A DNA stretch of 64,000 nucleotides from an uncultured Aquimarina sp. (GCF_947495315.1 NZ_CANLYD010000003.1:1-64000), one strand, 5' to 3'. Counted from the stretch's first letter, positions 34,588 through 43,969 are shown. Translations and numbers: made by a program. The notes: generated from the letters alone by a model not told the origin.

Positions 34588-34667
34588 ACTATTATAATAT
34601 ATTGATTTCTAAAATTATCAAAAATATTCTATTAAGTATTAATGTTTTGTTTTTTTAAGTATGGACA

Positions 34668-34709
34668 TAAAAAAACACCGCCATTCCAAGCAAGAAAAGA
34701 GCGGTGTTT
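34668..34709 (-). terminator. Terminator of the secreted orphan gene
   Basis: AAACACCGC (34673-34681) pairs with GCGGTGTTT (34701-34709), and the minus strand continues into a T run. It follows the stop of 34731-35072 by about 20 bp. Confidence 0.8.
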
Positions 34710-34730
34710 ATAACATATTTATGTTGAAAA

Positions 34731-35072
34731 TTATGGCAATAATCCGGTAATTTGTGTGGTATCAGTAATTATACTGTCTTTTTCTTTTTTGTCATTGCTT
34801 GCTAATCTAGTATTTTCTTTACTGTCTGTAGTAAATCCATTCTTGATCATCAATTCTTTATAGAAGTCAGTTTTGGTTTCGGTAGTAGCTGTTTTAGTTT
34901 TTTTGATTTTGATGTCAAAATTATTCACAGCGATCAACGTTTCATAAAAATCAATCTTAGTATTCTTAACGTTATTAGATTCCTCTTTAGTAGGTTCTAT
35001 AGAAGTCGCTTCTTGAGCGTTTACATTAGAGAAAGAAAATAAGATTATAATCGTAAGAATAATAGTTTTCAT
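34731..35072 (-). CDS. Short secreted protein with an internal duplicated motif
   Basis: The 113-residue protein has a signal peptide (IILTIIILFSFSNVNAQ). The mature part is polar, rich in Lys, Thr and Glu, and contains two related segments: KIDFYETLIAVNNF and KTDFYKELMIKNGF, each preceded by a Thr-Lys stretch, suggesting an internal duplication. No family is recognised and no cysteines remain in the mature protein. It has its own terminator and 340 bp of non-coding DNA upstream. Confidence 0.72.
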   Translation of the reverse strand: MKTIILTIIILFSFSNVNAQEATSIEPTKEESNNVKNTKIDFYETLIAVNNFDIKIKKTKTATTETKTDFYKELMIKNGFTTDSKENTRLASNDKKEKDSIITDTTQITGLLP

Positions 35073-35413
35073 AATTTTTGGGGCTTAATGAAGTTATTAC
35101 TTGATCTGTAGCAAATTTACAATCAAACAGTTATGAAAAAAAATGATTTGAGATCTTTTAGATAAAGCGATCTTTTATATCGATAAACAGCACATATTTT
35201 ACGGTTTAACCGTATTTTATTTTGTCGTTTTTTATGCATTTATGCATTTTTTTCTTACTTATAATCCTTTAAATCTAGCGATTTATGTCAGAGATTGGTT
35301 TATTTTTAATGAAATGGATGTTGTGTTTAACTATTTGTAATATTTATCTTGTAATCGGTAGACTACAAATAACGGTAAAGGGTTTATTTGCTAATGTTAT
35401 TTTGATGAATTTG
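35073..35413. other. Non-coding gap upstream of the secreted orphan
   Basis: I see no gene in this stretch. It contains the 15-nt palindrome TACGGTTTAACCGTA at about 35200-35214, which fits an operator, and copy 2 of the intergenic motif at 35208-35239. The remainder is AT-rich without clear promoter pairs. Confidence 0.55.
35208..35239 (+). repeat. Intergenic motif, copy 2
   Basis: This stretch starts AACCGTATTTT and ends TTTTTTATGCAT, resembling 9792-9821 over about 30 positions with few differences. It overlaps the palindrome TACGGTTTAACCGTA. The function is unknown. Confidence 0.35.
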
Positions 35414-36607
35414 TTATATGAATGTTAGTTTGCTAAAATTTCTATTCAAGATGTTCTTATCATCAACTTTTAGCCAGTCACCCAGTATAGTCGCGTATAT
35501 ACTCCTAAAATCTACACTGTATTTAATATCACCGTTGGTATCCAGATTGGACAAGTTGGGTAGTTCGTTATAAACGCCTGCCTTTTTTAGAGAACCACTT
35601 ATAGCAATTACATTATTAGCTGCGCCATGATCCGTTCCGCGACTTCCATTTTGTTTTACCCTACGACCAAACTCAGAAAAAGTAAGAATCAAAGTATCTT
35701 TAAATCTATTATTCTTTTTTAAATCTTTTACTAAGGCACGAACAGCTTCAGAATATATCCCTAATAATCTATCTTGACTATTTACTTGATTAACATGACT
35801 ATCAAAACCACCTAGAGAACTATAGAAAACTCTAGTCTTTAATCCAGAAACAATAAAATCAGCAATGGTTTTTAGATTTTTTGCAAATGGTGATTGTGGG
35901 TATTCGGTATTGGTTTTATATATTTTAGAAGTTTCATAGATGTACGATGCAGATGAATAAGTTTCAAGCATTGTCTTGTATAGATATCCCTTATTATCTT
36001 CATCTAACATATCTTTATGCGTGTTGTCCACGAGCTTATTAAAAAAAGGTTCTCTCGTAGTGCGGTATAATTGGTTAGGATCAGACACAGCCATGCCGTT
36101 CATTTGATTTCCCTTCATAGTAAGAGATAGTGAATTGTCAACTTCGATTGCTTGATACGGATGCTGGCAATTGGCGTCGAGATATCTGCCTACCCAACCT
36201 GTTGATAAATACTGGTTAGTATCGCTGGCCGTTTGCCAGATGTCCGTACTTCTGAAATGTGATCTGTTTGGATTAGGATATCCTACATTGTTAATGATAG
36301 ATACTTCTCCTTGATCATATAATTCTTTTATTGCTTTTAAATTATTATTAAAAGCCAGGTCGTTTGTTATTTTTAGAGTTTGCGTTTCTTTTTTAGAAAT
36401 CGTTGGTCTTAAACTGTGATATATATCATTACTAATGGGAATGATGCTATTTAGACCGTCATTTCCGCCAGAGAGCTGTATGATTATTACATTTTTATAT
36501 CCTGATAACTGATCGGGTGTTAAAAATTCCATTCCCTTTAGAAAGGAAGGAACTAATGCCATTCCTGAGGCAAAAACGGATTGTTTTAAAAAATCTCTTC
36601 TGTCCAT
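35414..36607 (-). CDS. DUF1501 domain protein, Tat-like signal
   Basis: The 397-residue protein begins MDRRDFLKQSVFASGMALVP, a short RR-x-F-L-K leader that suggests Tat export. The DUF1501 body shows IIQLSGGNDGLNSIIP, NPNRSHFRSTDIWQTA and the C-terminal FSEFGRRVKQNGSRGTDHG, which are metal and phosphatase-like motifs of the alkaline phosphatase-like fold. The family's substrate is unknown. It lies 12 bp after the DUF1800 gene; the two families occur together widely and probably work as a pair. Confidence 0.9.
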   Translation of the reverse strand: MDRRDFLKQSVFASGMALVPSFLKGMEFLTPDQLSGYKNVIIIQLSGGNDGLNSIIPISNDIYHSLRPTISKKETQTLKITNDLAFNNNLKAIKELYDQGEVSIINNVGYPNPNRSHFRSTDIWQTASDTNQYLSTGWVGRYLDANCQHPYQAIEVDNSLSLTMKGNQMNGMAVSDPNQLYRTTREPFFNKLVDNTHKDMLDEDNKGYLYKTMLETYSSASYIYETSKIYKTNTEYPQSPFAKNLKTIADFIVSGLKTRVFYSSLGGFDSHVNQVNSQDRLLGIYSEAVRALVKDLKKNNRFKDTLILTFSEFGRRVKQNGSRGTDHGAANNVIAISGSLKKAGVYNELPNLSNLDTNGDIKYSVDFRSIYATILGDWLKVDDKNILNRNFSKLTFI

Positions 36608-36619
36608 AATCTAAGGGTT

Positions 36620-38017
36620 TTAGCAAAGTTGATATTCGGGTAAGCTCATTAATTCAACAATAAAGTTTTTGGTGTTAGAGGAATCAAGCTTTTTTATAAT
36701 AGCATTTGCTCCAATAGATAGCTTAGGCTGTATTATAAAATTTACTAATTCCTCTTTATCTCTTTTTTCAAGAGAAGTAAGAAAGCTTTCCCAATTTGGT
36801 GTAGCTTTTACTTTTTTCTCAACTTGGGATTTCATCTTTTTATAGAATTTTTGACGTATCATCATAGTTGCTTCCATATCATTCTGGTCATGCCATTCGA
36901 TTACTCCGTTATTCAGGGTAACAGAAGCTAGTTTTAAGCGAAGCATCAATGTAGAGTTGTCTATCCAGGATTTTCCGCCAGGCCAACCTGCTACGTTAGG
37001 TGGAAGAAATAGTGTTTGGTTTAGTTTACGCTGCAGATAGAGGAGAACTTTCGGATCTTTATATACTACCTGAAATGGCTTACTTAATCCTACTATCAAT
37101 TCTACAGGAGATTTTATTTTGATCCCAATGTTTTGAGATTCATAAAACCAATCGCTCATGAATATCTTTCGCATTAAGATTTCCAGACTATAATTAGACT
37201 CGTAAAAAGTAGTTGCTAATTCTTCAATATGTTTTGGATTTATTTTTTCGTTTACAAAATATTGATAGATCTTTTCTGTGATGTATCTAGCGGTTTGTTT
37301 TTGATCCAGAAGAACTTTAATAACATCTTCTCCAGTAAGATTTCCGGTTTTTCCTAAAACTGTTTTAGATTCATAATCGTGTTGGTTTTTTCTAAAAACA
37401 AAAGAACCAGTTTTATTAAAGTTCCAACCAGTAAAGGCTCTTGCTGCTTCTTTGATATCTTTTTCCGTATATCCATTATCTCTGCCAAGTGTGAAAAGCT
37501 CCATGACCTCACGAGCGAAGTTTTCGTTTGGACTATTTTTTCGATTTTGTCTATTGTTAAGAAACAATAACATTGCAGGAGATTTTGAAACTTCCATTAA
37601 CATATCTCCAAAGTTTCCTAATGCGTGTTTTCTAATAACATTATTGAGGTGAAGACTAGCTCTTGGAGTTTTTAATCGAACAGCAAAATGGTCATGAAAA
37701 AATAAAGTCATTTTTTCTCTTAGTACTTGTTTTGTTTCGGTAAGCTGTTTTAGCCAAAGCACATTAAGTTCTAACATTTTTTGATTACGAAGCTTTCTTA
37801 ATTCTTTGCGTTCCTCGCGAGATAGATCTCTTTGATTTTTAAGTAAAGCACCAAAATCAAGTGTCAACGGAGCTTCTTGTTTACTTTCGGAAAACAAACG
37901 ATCTATAATTTTTTGCTTAGAAAGCTCTCTAATAGATTTTAATTCTGATGAAGAAATCCCGAAACCAGTTCTCCAATAAAGATGTTGTATCTGTTTATCT
38001 GATAAAGAAGTACTCAT
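36620..38017 (-). CDS. DUF1800 domain protein
   Basis: The 465-residue protein has the family pattern: QIQHLYWRTGFGISSSELK at the start, MTLFFHDHFAVRL, NFAREVMELFTLG, ARAFTGWNF and LFLPPNVAGWPGGKSWID. The function is unknown; the family nearly always sits next to DUF1501, as here with a 12-bp gap. No signal peptide is evident although DUF1501 has a Tat leader, so localisation is open. The ATG at 38017 is used; a GTG two codons upstream is possible. Confidence 0.9.
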   Translation of the reverse strand: MSTSLSDKQIQHLYWRTGFGISSSELKSIRELSKQKIIDRLFSESKQEAPLTLDFGALLKNQRDLSREERKELRKLRNQKMLELNVLWLKQLTETKQVLREKMTLFFHDHFAVRLKTPRASLHLNNVIRKHALGNFGDMLMEVSKSPAMLLFLNNRQNRKNSPNENFAREVMELFTLGRDNGYTEKDIKEAARAFTGWNFNKTGSFVFRKNQHDYESKTVLGKTGNLTGEDVIKVLLDQKQTARYITEKIYQYFVNEKINPKHIEELATTFYESNYSLEILMRKIFMSDWFYESQNIGIKIKSPVELIVGLSKPFQVVYKDPKVLLYLQRKLNQTLFLPPNVAGWPGGKSWIDNSTLMLRLKLASVTLNNGVIEWHDQNDMEATMMIRQKFYKKMKSQVEKKVKATPNWESFLTSLEKRDKEELVNFIIQPKLSIGANAIIKKLDSSNTKNFIVELMSLPEYQLC

Positions 38018-38073
38018 AATCACAGGCTTTGTATGTTAGGACTGTGATTTAGGTAGAAGGTTTAATAAGGGCT

Positions 38074-38466
38074 TTAATTTTTATGTTCTATAAGGTCCCA
38101 TTTATTACCATACAGATCTTCAAAAACTACAACTGTTCCATAAATTTCCTCTCTAGGTTCTTCAAGAAAAGATACTCCTTTGGATTTCATATCATTATAA
38201 TCTCTCCAAAAATCATCGGTTTGTAGGAATAAGAAAACTCTACCACCTGTTTGATTTCCAATCGCTTTTTTCTGTTCTGGAGTAGCAGCTTCTGCCAGTA
38301 GAATTGTAGTTTCAGAACTATTGTCAGGAGCAATGGTAACCCAACGTTTTTTATCACTTAGTTTAGTGTCTTCAATAAGTTTGAAGTTCAGCTTAGCTAA
38401 ATAATAATGAATAGCTTCGTCATAGTTTTTAACGACTAGGGTAATAGCTCCAATACTTCTTTTCAT
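38074..38466 (-). CDS. VOC (glyoxalase/dioxygenase fold) protein
   Basis: The 130-residue protein is a single VOC unit pair with ITLVVKNYDEAIHYYLAKLNF at the N terminus, GGRVFLFLQTDDFWRDY in the middle and GTVVVFEDLYGNKWDLIEHK at the end, the usual place of the metal-binding Glu. The family includes glyoxalases, dioxygenases and resistance proteins; the substrate is unknown. It starts 2 bp after the lipoprotein gene and is probably cotranscribed with it. Confidence 0.88.
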   Translation of the reverse strand: MKRSIGAITLVVKNYDEAIHYYLAKLNFKLIEDTKLSDKKRWVTIAPDNSSETTILLAEAATPEQKKAIGNQTGGRVFLFLQTDDFWRDYNDMKSKGVSFLEEPREEIYGTVVVFEDLYGNKWDLIEHKN

Positions 38467-38468
38467 TA

Positions 38469-39203
38469 TTAATTACAGGTTATTTCACTCAAAACGGTAG
38501 TTTCATTTATAGTGTCATTTTGGGCTACATTTTCAGAGAAAAGAACAAACCTATCAAGTGCATGAAAATTAGATCTTGCAGAAACCTCCATGGTATATAT
38601 TCCAGGTGTATCAAATTGAACAAAAATATTATGTCCGTCATTATCGCTCGTAGAGGATTGCCATTTCCATTGATCTGCAGCACCGCTTTTATAAATTTTA
38701 AACCAACCGTCTTTACTAGAGCCATTTGGAGTAGGGGATTGGCCAGTATCCGCTGGATATACAATACTTTCTCCTTTTTTACCATAAAAACCAGAAGCAT
38801 CTGCAAATCGTAACCATGAGTCATTATGCTCAGATCCGGATGTACCACTAGTTACTCTAGATCTCCAGATAAACCTGTAAGTACCTTGATTGTTGATTTT
38901 TATTTTATAAGTAAGCAGGCCATTGCCAGGAGCATTTGTAAATTGATCTCCTGTCCAAACTAGATAGTTTGTCCCTAGAAACCCAGGAATTGTATTTTCT
39001 TTCATCCAATCATTATGATCCTTAATACTTTCAAATTCGACAGCAATCAATCCATCTTTTTCTTCATAAATAGTAGCATTAGCATCTTGACAAGTTACAG
39101 GATCTATAGTATTATCAGTTGCTTCATCACTACTACAAGAGTAAAATATTGTGACAATAGAAAAGATCAGTATTAATTTAGAGGTGCTAGGTATAGATTG
39201 CAT
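38469..39203 (-). CDS. Lipoprotein with a carbohydrate-binding-like domain
   Basis: The 244-residue protein has a lipoprotein signal (SIVTIFYSCSSDE, with Cys at about 23). The mature part is beta rich with aromatic residues: YEEKDGLIAVEFESIKDH, TYRFIWRSRVT, DSWLRFADASGFYGKKG and a final YTMEVSARSNFHALDRF. This looks like the jelly-roll module found at the end of some glycoside hydrolases (family 115-like C-terminal domains), but without a catalytic part. Sugar binding is inference. It lies 28 bp after coaD and 2 bp before the VOC gene. Confidence 0.65.
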   Translation of the reverse strand: MQSIPSTSKLILIFSIVTIFYSCSSDEATDNTIDPVTCQDANATIYEEKDGLIAVEFESIKDHNDWMKENTIPGFLGTNYLVWTGDQFTNAPGNGLLTYKIKINNQGTYRFIWRSRVTSGTSGSEHNDSWLRFADASGFYGKKGESIVYPADTGQSPTPNGSSKDGWFKIYKSGAADQWKWQSSTSDNDGHNIFVQFDTPGIYTMEVSARSNFHALDRFVLFSENVAQNDTINETTVLSEITCN

Positions 39204-39231
39204 AAGTATAATTTTTGGGGTTTAACGAATT

Positions 39232-39693
39232 CTATATTTTTTTTACTCTCACTGTATCGGGGACTAATCCCGTGTAATCACCATTGTTTCTAATAACATC
39301 ACGAACGATAGATGATGAAATATAACTTTTTCCAGATGAGGTAAGTAGAAAAACAGTTTCTATTTCCGTTAGTTTTCTATTTGTATGAGCAATGGCTTTT
39401 TCAAATTCAAAATCTCCCGGATTTCTAAGTCCTCGTAGAATAAAATTGGCATCCTGCTGCTTACAAAAATCTACAGTCAGTCCCTTGTAGGTCATTACTT
39501 TAATCTTAGGTTCACCTTTAAAAGCTTCTTCAATAAAACGCTTTCGTTCCTCTAAGGAAAACATATATTTCTTTTCAGCATTTACACCGATAGCTAATAT
39601 GATTTCATCAAAAAGAGTCAATCCTCTTTCGATAATATCATAATGTCCTAAGGTAATTGGGTCAAATGAACCTGGAAAAACAGCTCTTCTCAT
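39232..39693 (-). CDS. coaD: Pantetheine-phosphate adenylyltransferase
   Basis: CoaD transfers AMP from ATP to 4'-phosphopantetheine in CoA synthesis. The 153-residue protein begins AVFPGSFDPITLGHYDII with the T/HxGH nucleotide motif, followed by KVMTYKGLTVDF, FILRGLRNPGDFEFE and SYISSSIVRDVIRNNGD, the second ATP-binding signature. It follows ddl by 81 bp on the same strand; both are essential housekeeping genes. Confidence 0.97.
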   Translation of the reverse strand: MRRAVFPGSFDPITLGHYDIIERGLTLFDEIILAIGVNAEKKYMFSLEERKRFIEEAFKGEPKIKVMTYKGLTVDFCKQQDANFILRGLRNPGDFEFEKAIAHTNRKLTEIETVFLLTSSGKSYISSSIVRDVIRNNGDYTGLVPDTVRVKKI

Positions 39694-39774
39694 AAGTGAT
39701 TTGTGATAGTTTATATAAAGATAGGTAAAGTTACGAAGTAAAAAATTAGTTTTATATCTAATTTAGGATGTCAA

Positions 39775-40758
39775 CTATTTATCCGCTTTTATTGCTTCTT
39801 CAATAGTATTGGTTAATAATTCTGGCAAACTAATACCTGCAGCAATTGCTTGTTGAGGTAAAATACTAGCTTCGCTAAATCCTGGGTTAGTGTTCATTTC
39901 TACAAAATGAGGTTCTCCGTTATGAAAAATATATTCGCTTCTAGAGAAACCTTTCATTTTAAGTATCTGATATATTTTTAAAGCTAAATCCTTTACCTTT
40001 TTCTCATCTTCTTCATTGAGTCTGGCAGGTGTTATCTCTTGTGATTTTCCTAAGTATTTTGCTTCGTAATCAAAAAATTCGTTTTCAGAAACAATTTCTG
40101 TAATTGGAAGCACAGTATCCTTTCCCTTATAAGTAATCACGCCTACAGAAACTTCTGTTCCACTTAGAAAAGATTCTATGATAATCTCGTTATCTTCTTT
40201 GTAGGCTAAATCAATGGCAGGTAGCAGTTCTTCTATGGTCTTAACTTTAGAAACTCCATAACTACTGCCAGCTTTGTTAGCTTTTACAAAACAAGGTAAA
40301 CCTACAGTATTGATTATAGATTCGGTGTGTATTACATCTCCTTTATTTAAGAAATAATTTTTGGCGGTTGGAATTCCGTATGGTTTTAAAGTACTAATGC
40401 AATCTCTTTTATTAAAAGTAAGAGCAGCCTGATAAAAATCACAAGCTGTTTGTGGAATCCCGATTAATTCAAAATATGCCTGTAACAAACCGTCTTCTCC
40501 TGGAGTGCCATGAACGATATTAAAGGCGGCATCAAAATTGATTTTGGAACCATCAAGAAATAGTGAAAAATCATTTTTGTCTATATTGGTTTTTTGGTCA
40601 TTGTCATCAACATAAAACCAGGAATCTTTAGTAATATGAATGCGATAAGGTTGGTATAAATTTTTATCCAGATGCTTGTATACTACGTTTCCACTTTGGA
40701 TAGAAATATCAAATTCACTGGAGTAACCTCCCATAAGGATGGCAATATTCTTCTTCAT
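39775..40758 (-). CDS. ddl: D-alanine--D-alanine ligase
   Basis: Ddl makes the D-Ala-D-Ala dipeptide of peptidoglycan in the cytoplasm. The 327-residue ATP-grasp protein shows ILMGGYSSEFDISIQSG, NIVHGTPGEDGLLQAYFEL, PCFVKANKAGSSYGVSKV and SEYIFHNGEPHFVEMNTNPG with the metal-binding Glu and Asn residues. The omega-loop and C-terminal ATP motif are intact. The start is ATG at 40758, divergent from the PASTA gene with 94 bp between start codons. Confidence 0.97.
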   Translation of the reverse strand: MKKNIAILMGGYSSEFDISIQSGNVVYKHLDKNLYQPYRIHITKDSWFYVDDNDQKTNIDKNDFSLFLDGSKINFDAAFNIVHGTPGEDGLLQAYFELIGIPQTACDFYQAALTFNKRDCISTLKPYGIPTAKNYFLNKGDVIHTESIINTVGLPCFVKANKAGSSYGVSKVKTIEELLPAIDLAYKEDNEIIIESFLSGTEVSVGVITYKGKDTVLPITEIVSENEFFDYEAKYLGKSQEITPARLNEEDEKKVKDLALKIYQILKMKGFSRSEYIFHNGEPHFVEMNTNPGFSEASILPQQAIAAGISLPELLTNTIEEAIKADK

Positions 40759-40824
40759 TGAGTACTGTTTACAAACAAAAATATCATTTATCTCACAACA
40801 AAAGCTAAAAAGTTTCCGTTTTTA

Positions 40825-40832
40825 TATCTTTG
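40825..40832 (+). promoter_or_regulatory. Putative -7 box of the PASTA gene
   Basis: TATCTTTG fits TAnnTTTG and ends 20 bp before the ATG at 40853. No -33 element is seen. Confidence 0.45.
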
Positions 40833-40852
40833 CCGAAACTATCAACCGATAC

Positions 40853-41431
40853 ATGGATTTTATAAAAGGCCTTTTGAGATTTATTTGGAGTAAAACATTT
40901 CTTATTCAACTTGTAATTGCAATTGCAATGACTGTAATTTTATGCTATGTCGCATTAAAGTGGTTGGATAGTTCTACGAACCACGATCAGCGAATTGTGG
41001 TACCGAGCTTGAGTAAGAAGACATTAGATGAAGTGAAAACACTTTTAGAATCTAAGGATTTGAGATATGAGGTTCAGGATTCTGCCAATTTTAATCCGGA
41101 TTTTCCTAGATATTCTGTAATAGAACAAAATCCTGTGGCTGGTAATATGGTCAAAGAAAATAGAAAAATCTATGTTACGCTAAATCCATCTGGTTATCGC
41201 AAGATTGAGGTTCCTAATGTGATTCGTAAGACCAGAAGACAGGTAGAGCCAAGACTTGTTGCTTTAGGATTTAAGATAGGTTCGATTACATATAAACCGG
41301 ATCCATCGGATCAGGTGCTTGAGCTTAGGTATAAAGGAAAGGCATTAAAACCGGGAGATAAAATAATGAAAACTTCCACTATCGATCTGGTAGTTGGTGA
41401 TGAGAGCGGGAATCTAAGACTTTCCCAATAA
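40853..41431 (+). CDS. Membrane-anchored PASTA domain protein
   Basis: From the ATG at 40853 the protein has 192 residues: a short cytoplasmic part, one membrane segment (about 15-35) and two PASTA domains (about 46-118 and 120-188) with the usual starts VVPSLSKKTLDEV and VPNVIRKTRRQVEP. Such proteins bind peptidoglycan precursors; here there is no kinase domain. Longer readings upstream would cross the -7 box and into ddl. The RluD-type gene starts 25 bp downstream and is probably cotranscribed. Confidence 0.88.
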   Translation: MDFIKGLLRFIWSKTFLIQLVIAIAMTVILCYVALKWLDSSTNHDQRIVVPSLSKKTLDEVKTLLESKDLRYEVQDSANFNPDFPRYSVIEQNPVAGNMVKENRKIYVTLNPSGYRKIEVPNVIRKTRRQVEPRLVALGFKIGSITYKPDPSDQVLELRYKGKALKPGDKIMKTSTIDLVVGDESGNLRLSQ

Positions 41432-41456
41432 AACTAATATCATAAACAAAATACTT

Positions 41457-42500
41457 TTGGAAGAGAATCTGGATATTGAACATTTAGGACCTAATGAAGA
41501 TGATTTATATGAACATCATCGGTTCGTAGCCGGAGCGGGACAGGTGCCTCTTCGTGTAGACAAATTCTTAATGAATTTTGTTGAAAATGCTACACGAAAT
41601 AAAATACAACAAGCTGCCAAAGATGGAAGTGTTTTTGTTAATGATGTGGCAGTAAAGTCAAATCATAAGGTAAAACCAAATGATGTGGTTCGGGTTTTGT
41701 TTTCGCATCCTCCGTATGAGAATTTATTGACTCCAGAAGATATTCCGCTAGATATTGTATATGAAGATGATGTGCTTTTGGTCGTTAACAAACCTGCAGG
41801 AATGGTAGTGCATCCAGGTCATGGAAATTATTCGGGGACTTTGATTAATGCCTTAATTTATCATTTTGATAACCTACCTAACAATAGTAGTGATCGTCCA
41901 GGATTGGTGCATCGTATTGATAAGGATACAAGCGGATTATTGGTAATTGCCAAAACTGAAGAGGCTATGACTCACTTAGCAAAGCAGTTTTTTGATAAAA
42001 CATCAGAACGCGAATACGTGGCAATTGCTTGGGGTAATATGAACGAAGATGAAGGAACCATTGAAGGTAATATAGGACGTCACCCTAAGAATAGATTACA
42101 GAATACTGTTTTTGAAGGAGATGAGGCTGATAAAGGAAAACCAGCAGTTACACATTATAAAGTCATAGAACGCTTAGGATATGTAACTTTAGTTTCTTGT
42201 AAATTAGAAACCGGAAGAACGCACCAGATTCGTGTGCATATGAAACATATAGGTCACACATTATTTAATGATGAGCGCTATGGAGGAGAAAAGATTCTTA
42301 AAGGAACCACTTTTACTAAATATAAGCAGTTTGTAGAGAATTGTTTTAAAGTTTTACCAAGACAAGCTTTACATGCCCGAACTTTAGGATTTGTACATCC
42401 TGTAACTGGCGAGAAAATGCATTTTGAAACTTCAGTACCTGATGATATGGAACAGTGCGTAGAACGTTGGAGGAATTATGCTAAGAATCAATTGATTTGA
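41457..42500 (+). CDS. Ribosomal large-subunit pseudouridine synthase, RluA/RluD type
   Basis: The 347-residue enzyme has an N-terminal S4 RNA-binding domain (PLRVDKFLMNFVENATRNKI), then the synthase core with VVNKPAGMVVHPGHGN and the catalytic Asp in GLVHRIDKDTSGLLVIAKT, and LETGRTHQIRVHMKHIGH. It isomerises uridines in rRNA, but the target site is inferred from RluD only. The start is TTG at 41457. TACTTTTG overlaps this codon and could also be a promoter box, but the next ATG lies within the S4 domain. Confidence 0.93.
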   Translation: MEENLDIEHLGPNEDDLYEHHRFVAGAGQVPLRVDKFLMNFVENATRNKIQQAAKDGSVFVNDVAVKSNHKVKPNDVVRVLFSHPPYENLLTPEDIPLDIVYEDDVLLVVNKPAGMVVHPGHGNYSGTLINALIYHFDNLPNNSSDRPGLVHRIDKDTSGLLVIAKTEEAMTHLAKQFFDKTSEREYVAIAWGNMNEDEGTIEGNIGRHPKNRLQNTVFEGDEADKGKPAVTHYKVIERLGYVTLVSCKLETGRTHQIRVHMKHIGHTLFNDERYGGEKILKGTTFTKYKQFVENCFKVLPRQALHARTLGFVHPVTGEKMHFETSVPDDMEQCVERWRNYAKNQLI

Positions 42501-42605
42501 GAATTGTTATCTTCATTTTACTTAAAAAAGGGTCTCATCAATATTAAATAAACGTTACTAAAAACTTTATTTTTAAATAAATAAGGATTGGTTGGCAAAT
42601 AATAT

Positions 42606-42613
42606 TATATTTG
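42606..42613 (+). promoter_or_regulatory. Putative -7 box of the cold-shock gene
   Basis: TATATTTG fits TAnnTTTG and ends 17 bp before the ATG at 42631. No TTTG lies at the -33 position. Confidence 0.45.
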
Positions 42614-42630
42614 CGCTTTAATTATTTACA

Positions 42631-42822
42631 ATGAACAAAGGAACAGTAAAATTTTTTAATGACTCCAAAGGATTTGGATTCATCACAGAAGAAGGATCAA
42701 ACAAAGACCATTTTGTACACATTTCAGGCTTAATCGACGAAGTTCGTGAAGGTGACGAAGTAGAGTTTGAACTTAAAGAAGGTAAAAAAGGAATGAACGC
42801 GGTAAACGTGAAAGTATTATAA
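42631..42822 (+). CDS. Cold-shock protein, CspA family
   Basis: The 63-residue single-domain protein starts MNKGTVKFFNDSKGFGFI and contains both RNP motifs, KGFGFI and DHFVHIS, that bind single-stranded RNA or DNA. It should act as an RNA chaperone in the cytoplasm. It is a single-gene unit with its own promoter and terminator. Whether it is cold induced is not visible from the sequence. Confidence 0.95.
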   Translation: MNKGTVKFFNDSKGFGFITEEGSNKDHFVHISGLIDEVREGDEVEFELKEGKKGMNAVNVKVL

Positions 42823-42848
42823 TATACATATTGACTTTTTTAAAACAT

Positions 42849-42877
42849 AAGCCTGTCCGTTTGGATAGGCTTTTTTT
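42849..42877 (+). terminator. Terminator of the cold-shock gene
   Basis: AAGCCTGTCC pairs with GGATAGGCTT (one G-U pair) around GTTT and is followed by a T run, about 25 bp after the stop. Confidence 0.85.
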
Positions 42878-42973
42878 GTTTTTACTAATAATGAGCAATT
42901 GTTGAAAAAACCTTAGTTTTATTATAAGTATAAATTAAAGGAATGTTCTTTTTTTACATAAACGTTTATATAG

Positions 42974-43969
42974 ATGAATAAGATAGGAGTGATAGGAGCT
43001 ACAGGTATGATTGGTCATCATGTTGCGAAAGCTGTTCTAGATAATCCGGAAAATGAACTAGTTGTCTTGCATAGAAAAACTTCCAATCTTTCAACCATAC
43101 AGGATTTGAAATTTGAAAGCAGTATTACAGATTTAAATGATAGTGATAGTTTAACAAAAGCATGCGCTGGATTAGACTATGTTTTAAATTGTGGAGCATA
43201 TTACCCTACCAATCCGAAACCGCTAAAAAAAGAAATTAAAATTGCAGAACATCAAATGAATAACTTCGTTAATGCAATTAACGAAAGCAGTGTAAAAAAA
43301 GGATTGTATTTAGGCGGAGCAATTGCAATTCCTAAATCGAAAAGTGGAATTGGTAGCGAGGAAATAATATATAAGAATAGTCCAGAAAATAAATCAGCCT
43401 ATGTGCAGGTTAAATGGGTAATGGATAAAATAGCCAGAGAAGCAGCAAAATCTGAAACGCCTATCGTAATCGGAATCCCCACCATGACTTTTGGAGAGTT
43501 TGATTACGGCCCTTCAACCGGACGACTTATAACTAATATCGTAAACCAGACATTACCAGGGTATGTTGATGGAAATAGAAATGTAGTATATGCTGGTGAT
43601 GCTGCAAGAGGGTTGTTATTAGCCTGCCTGAATGGAAGAATAGGAGAACGGTATTTAATTACTGGCGAGAATATATCCATGGAAAATTTAGTTAAGAAAA
43701 TAGTTCAAACTGCTAAACTTCCACAAATGCCCAAAAAAGTTTCAATTCGCCTTGCGAAAATTGTATCCAAGATTAAAATGGCAAAATATAAAATGTTTGG
43801 AGGAGAACTTCCTTTACTTAATGATACCGCCATTGCAGTAATGTCTGCTGGACAGTTTCTTAATGGAGAAAAAGCAAAAAGAGATCTCGGGTATGAACCA
43901 ATAGTGTCTATAGATGAATCAATTCAAAAAACCATTGATTGGTTTAAAAAAGAGAGTTATATAAAATAG
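42974..43969 (+). CDS. NAD-dependent epimerase/dehydratase family protein
   Basis: The 331-residue protein is an extended SDR with the N-terminal nucleotide motif IGVIGATGMIGHHVAKAV and the catalytic Tyr-x-x-x-Lys in SAYVQVKWVMDK. PTMTFGEFDYGP lies in the substrate pocket. The layout matches dihydroflavonol-reductase-like and sugar epimerase proteins; the substrate is not clear. It is a single gene in a loose region, 129 bp before yaaA. Confidence 0.88.
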   Translation: MNKIGVIGATGMIGHHVAKAVLDNPENELVVLHRKTSNLSTIQDLKFESSITDLNDSDSLTKACAGLDYVLNCGAYYPTNPKPLKKEIKIAEHQMNNFVNAINESSVKKGLYLGGAIAIPKSKSGIGSEEIIYKNSPENKSAYVQVKWVMDKIAREAAKSETPIVIGIPTMTFGEFDYGPSTGRLITNIVNQTLPGYVDGNRNVVYAGDAARGLLLACLNGRIGERYLITGENISMENLVKKIVQTAKLPQMPKKVSIRLAKIVSKIKMAKYKMFGGELPLLNDTAIAVMSAGQFLNGEKAKRDLGYEPIVSIDESIQKTIDWFKKESYIK

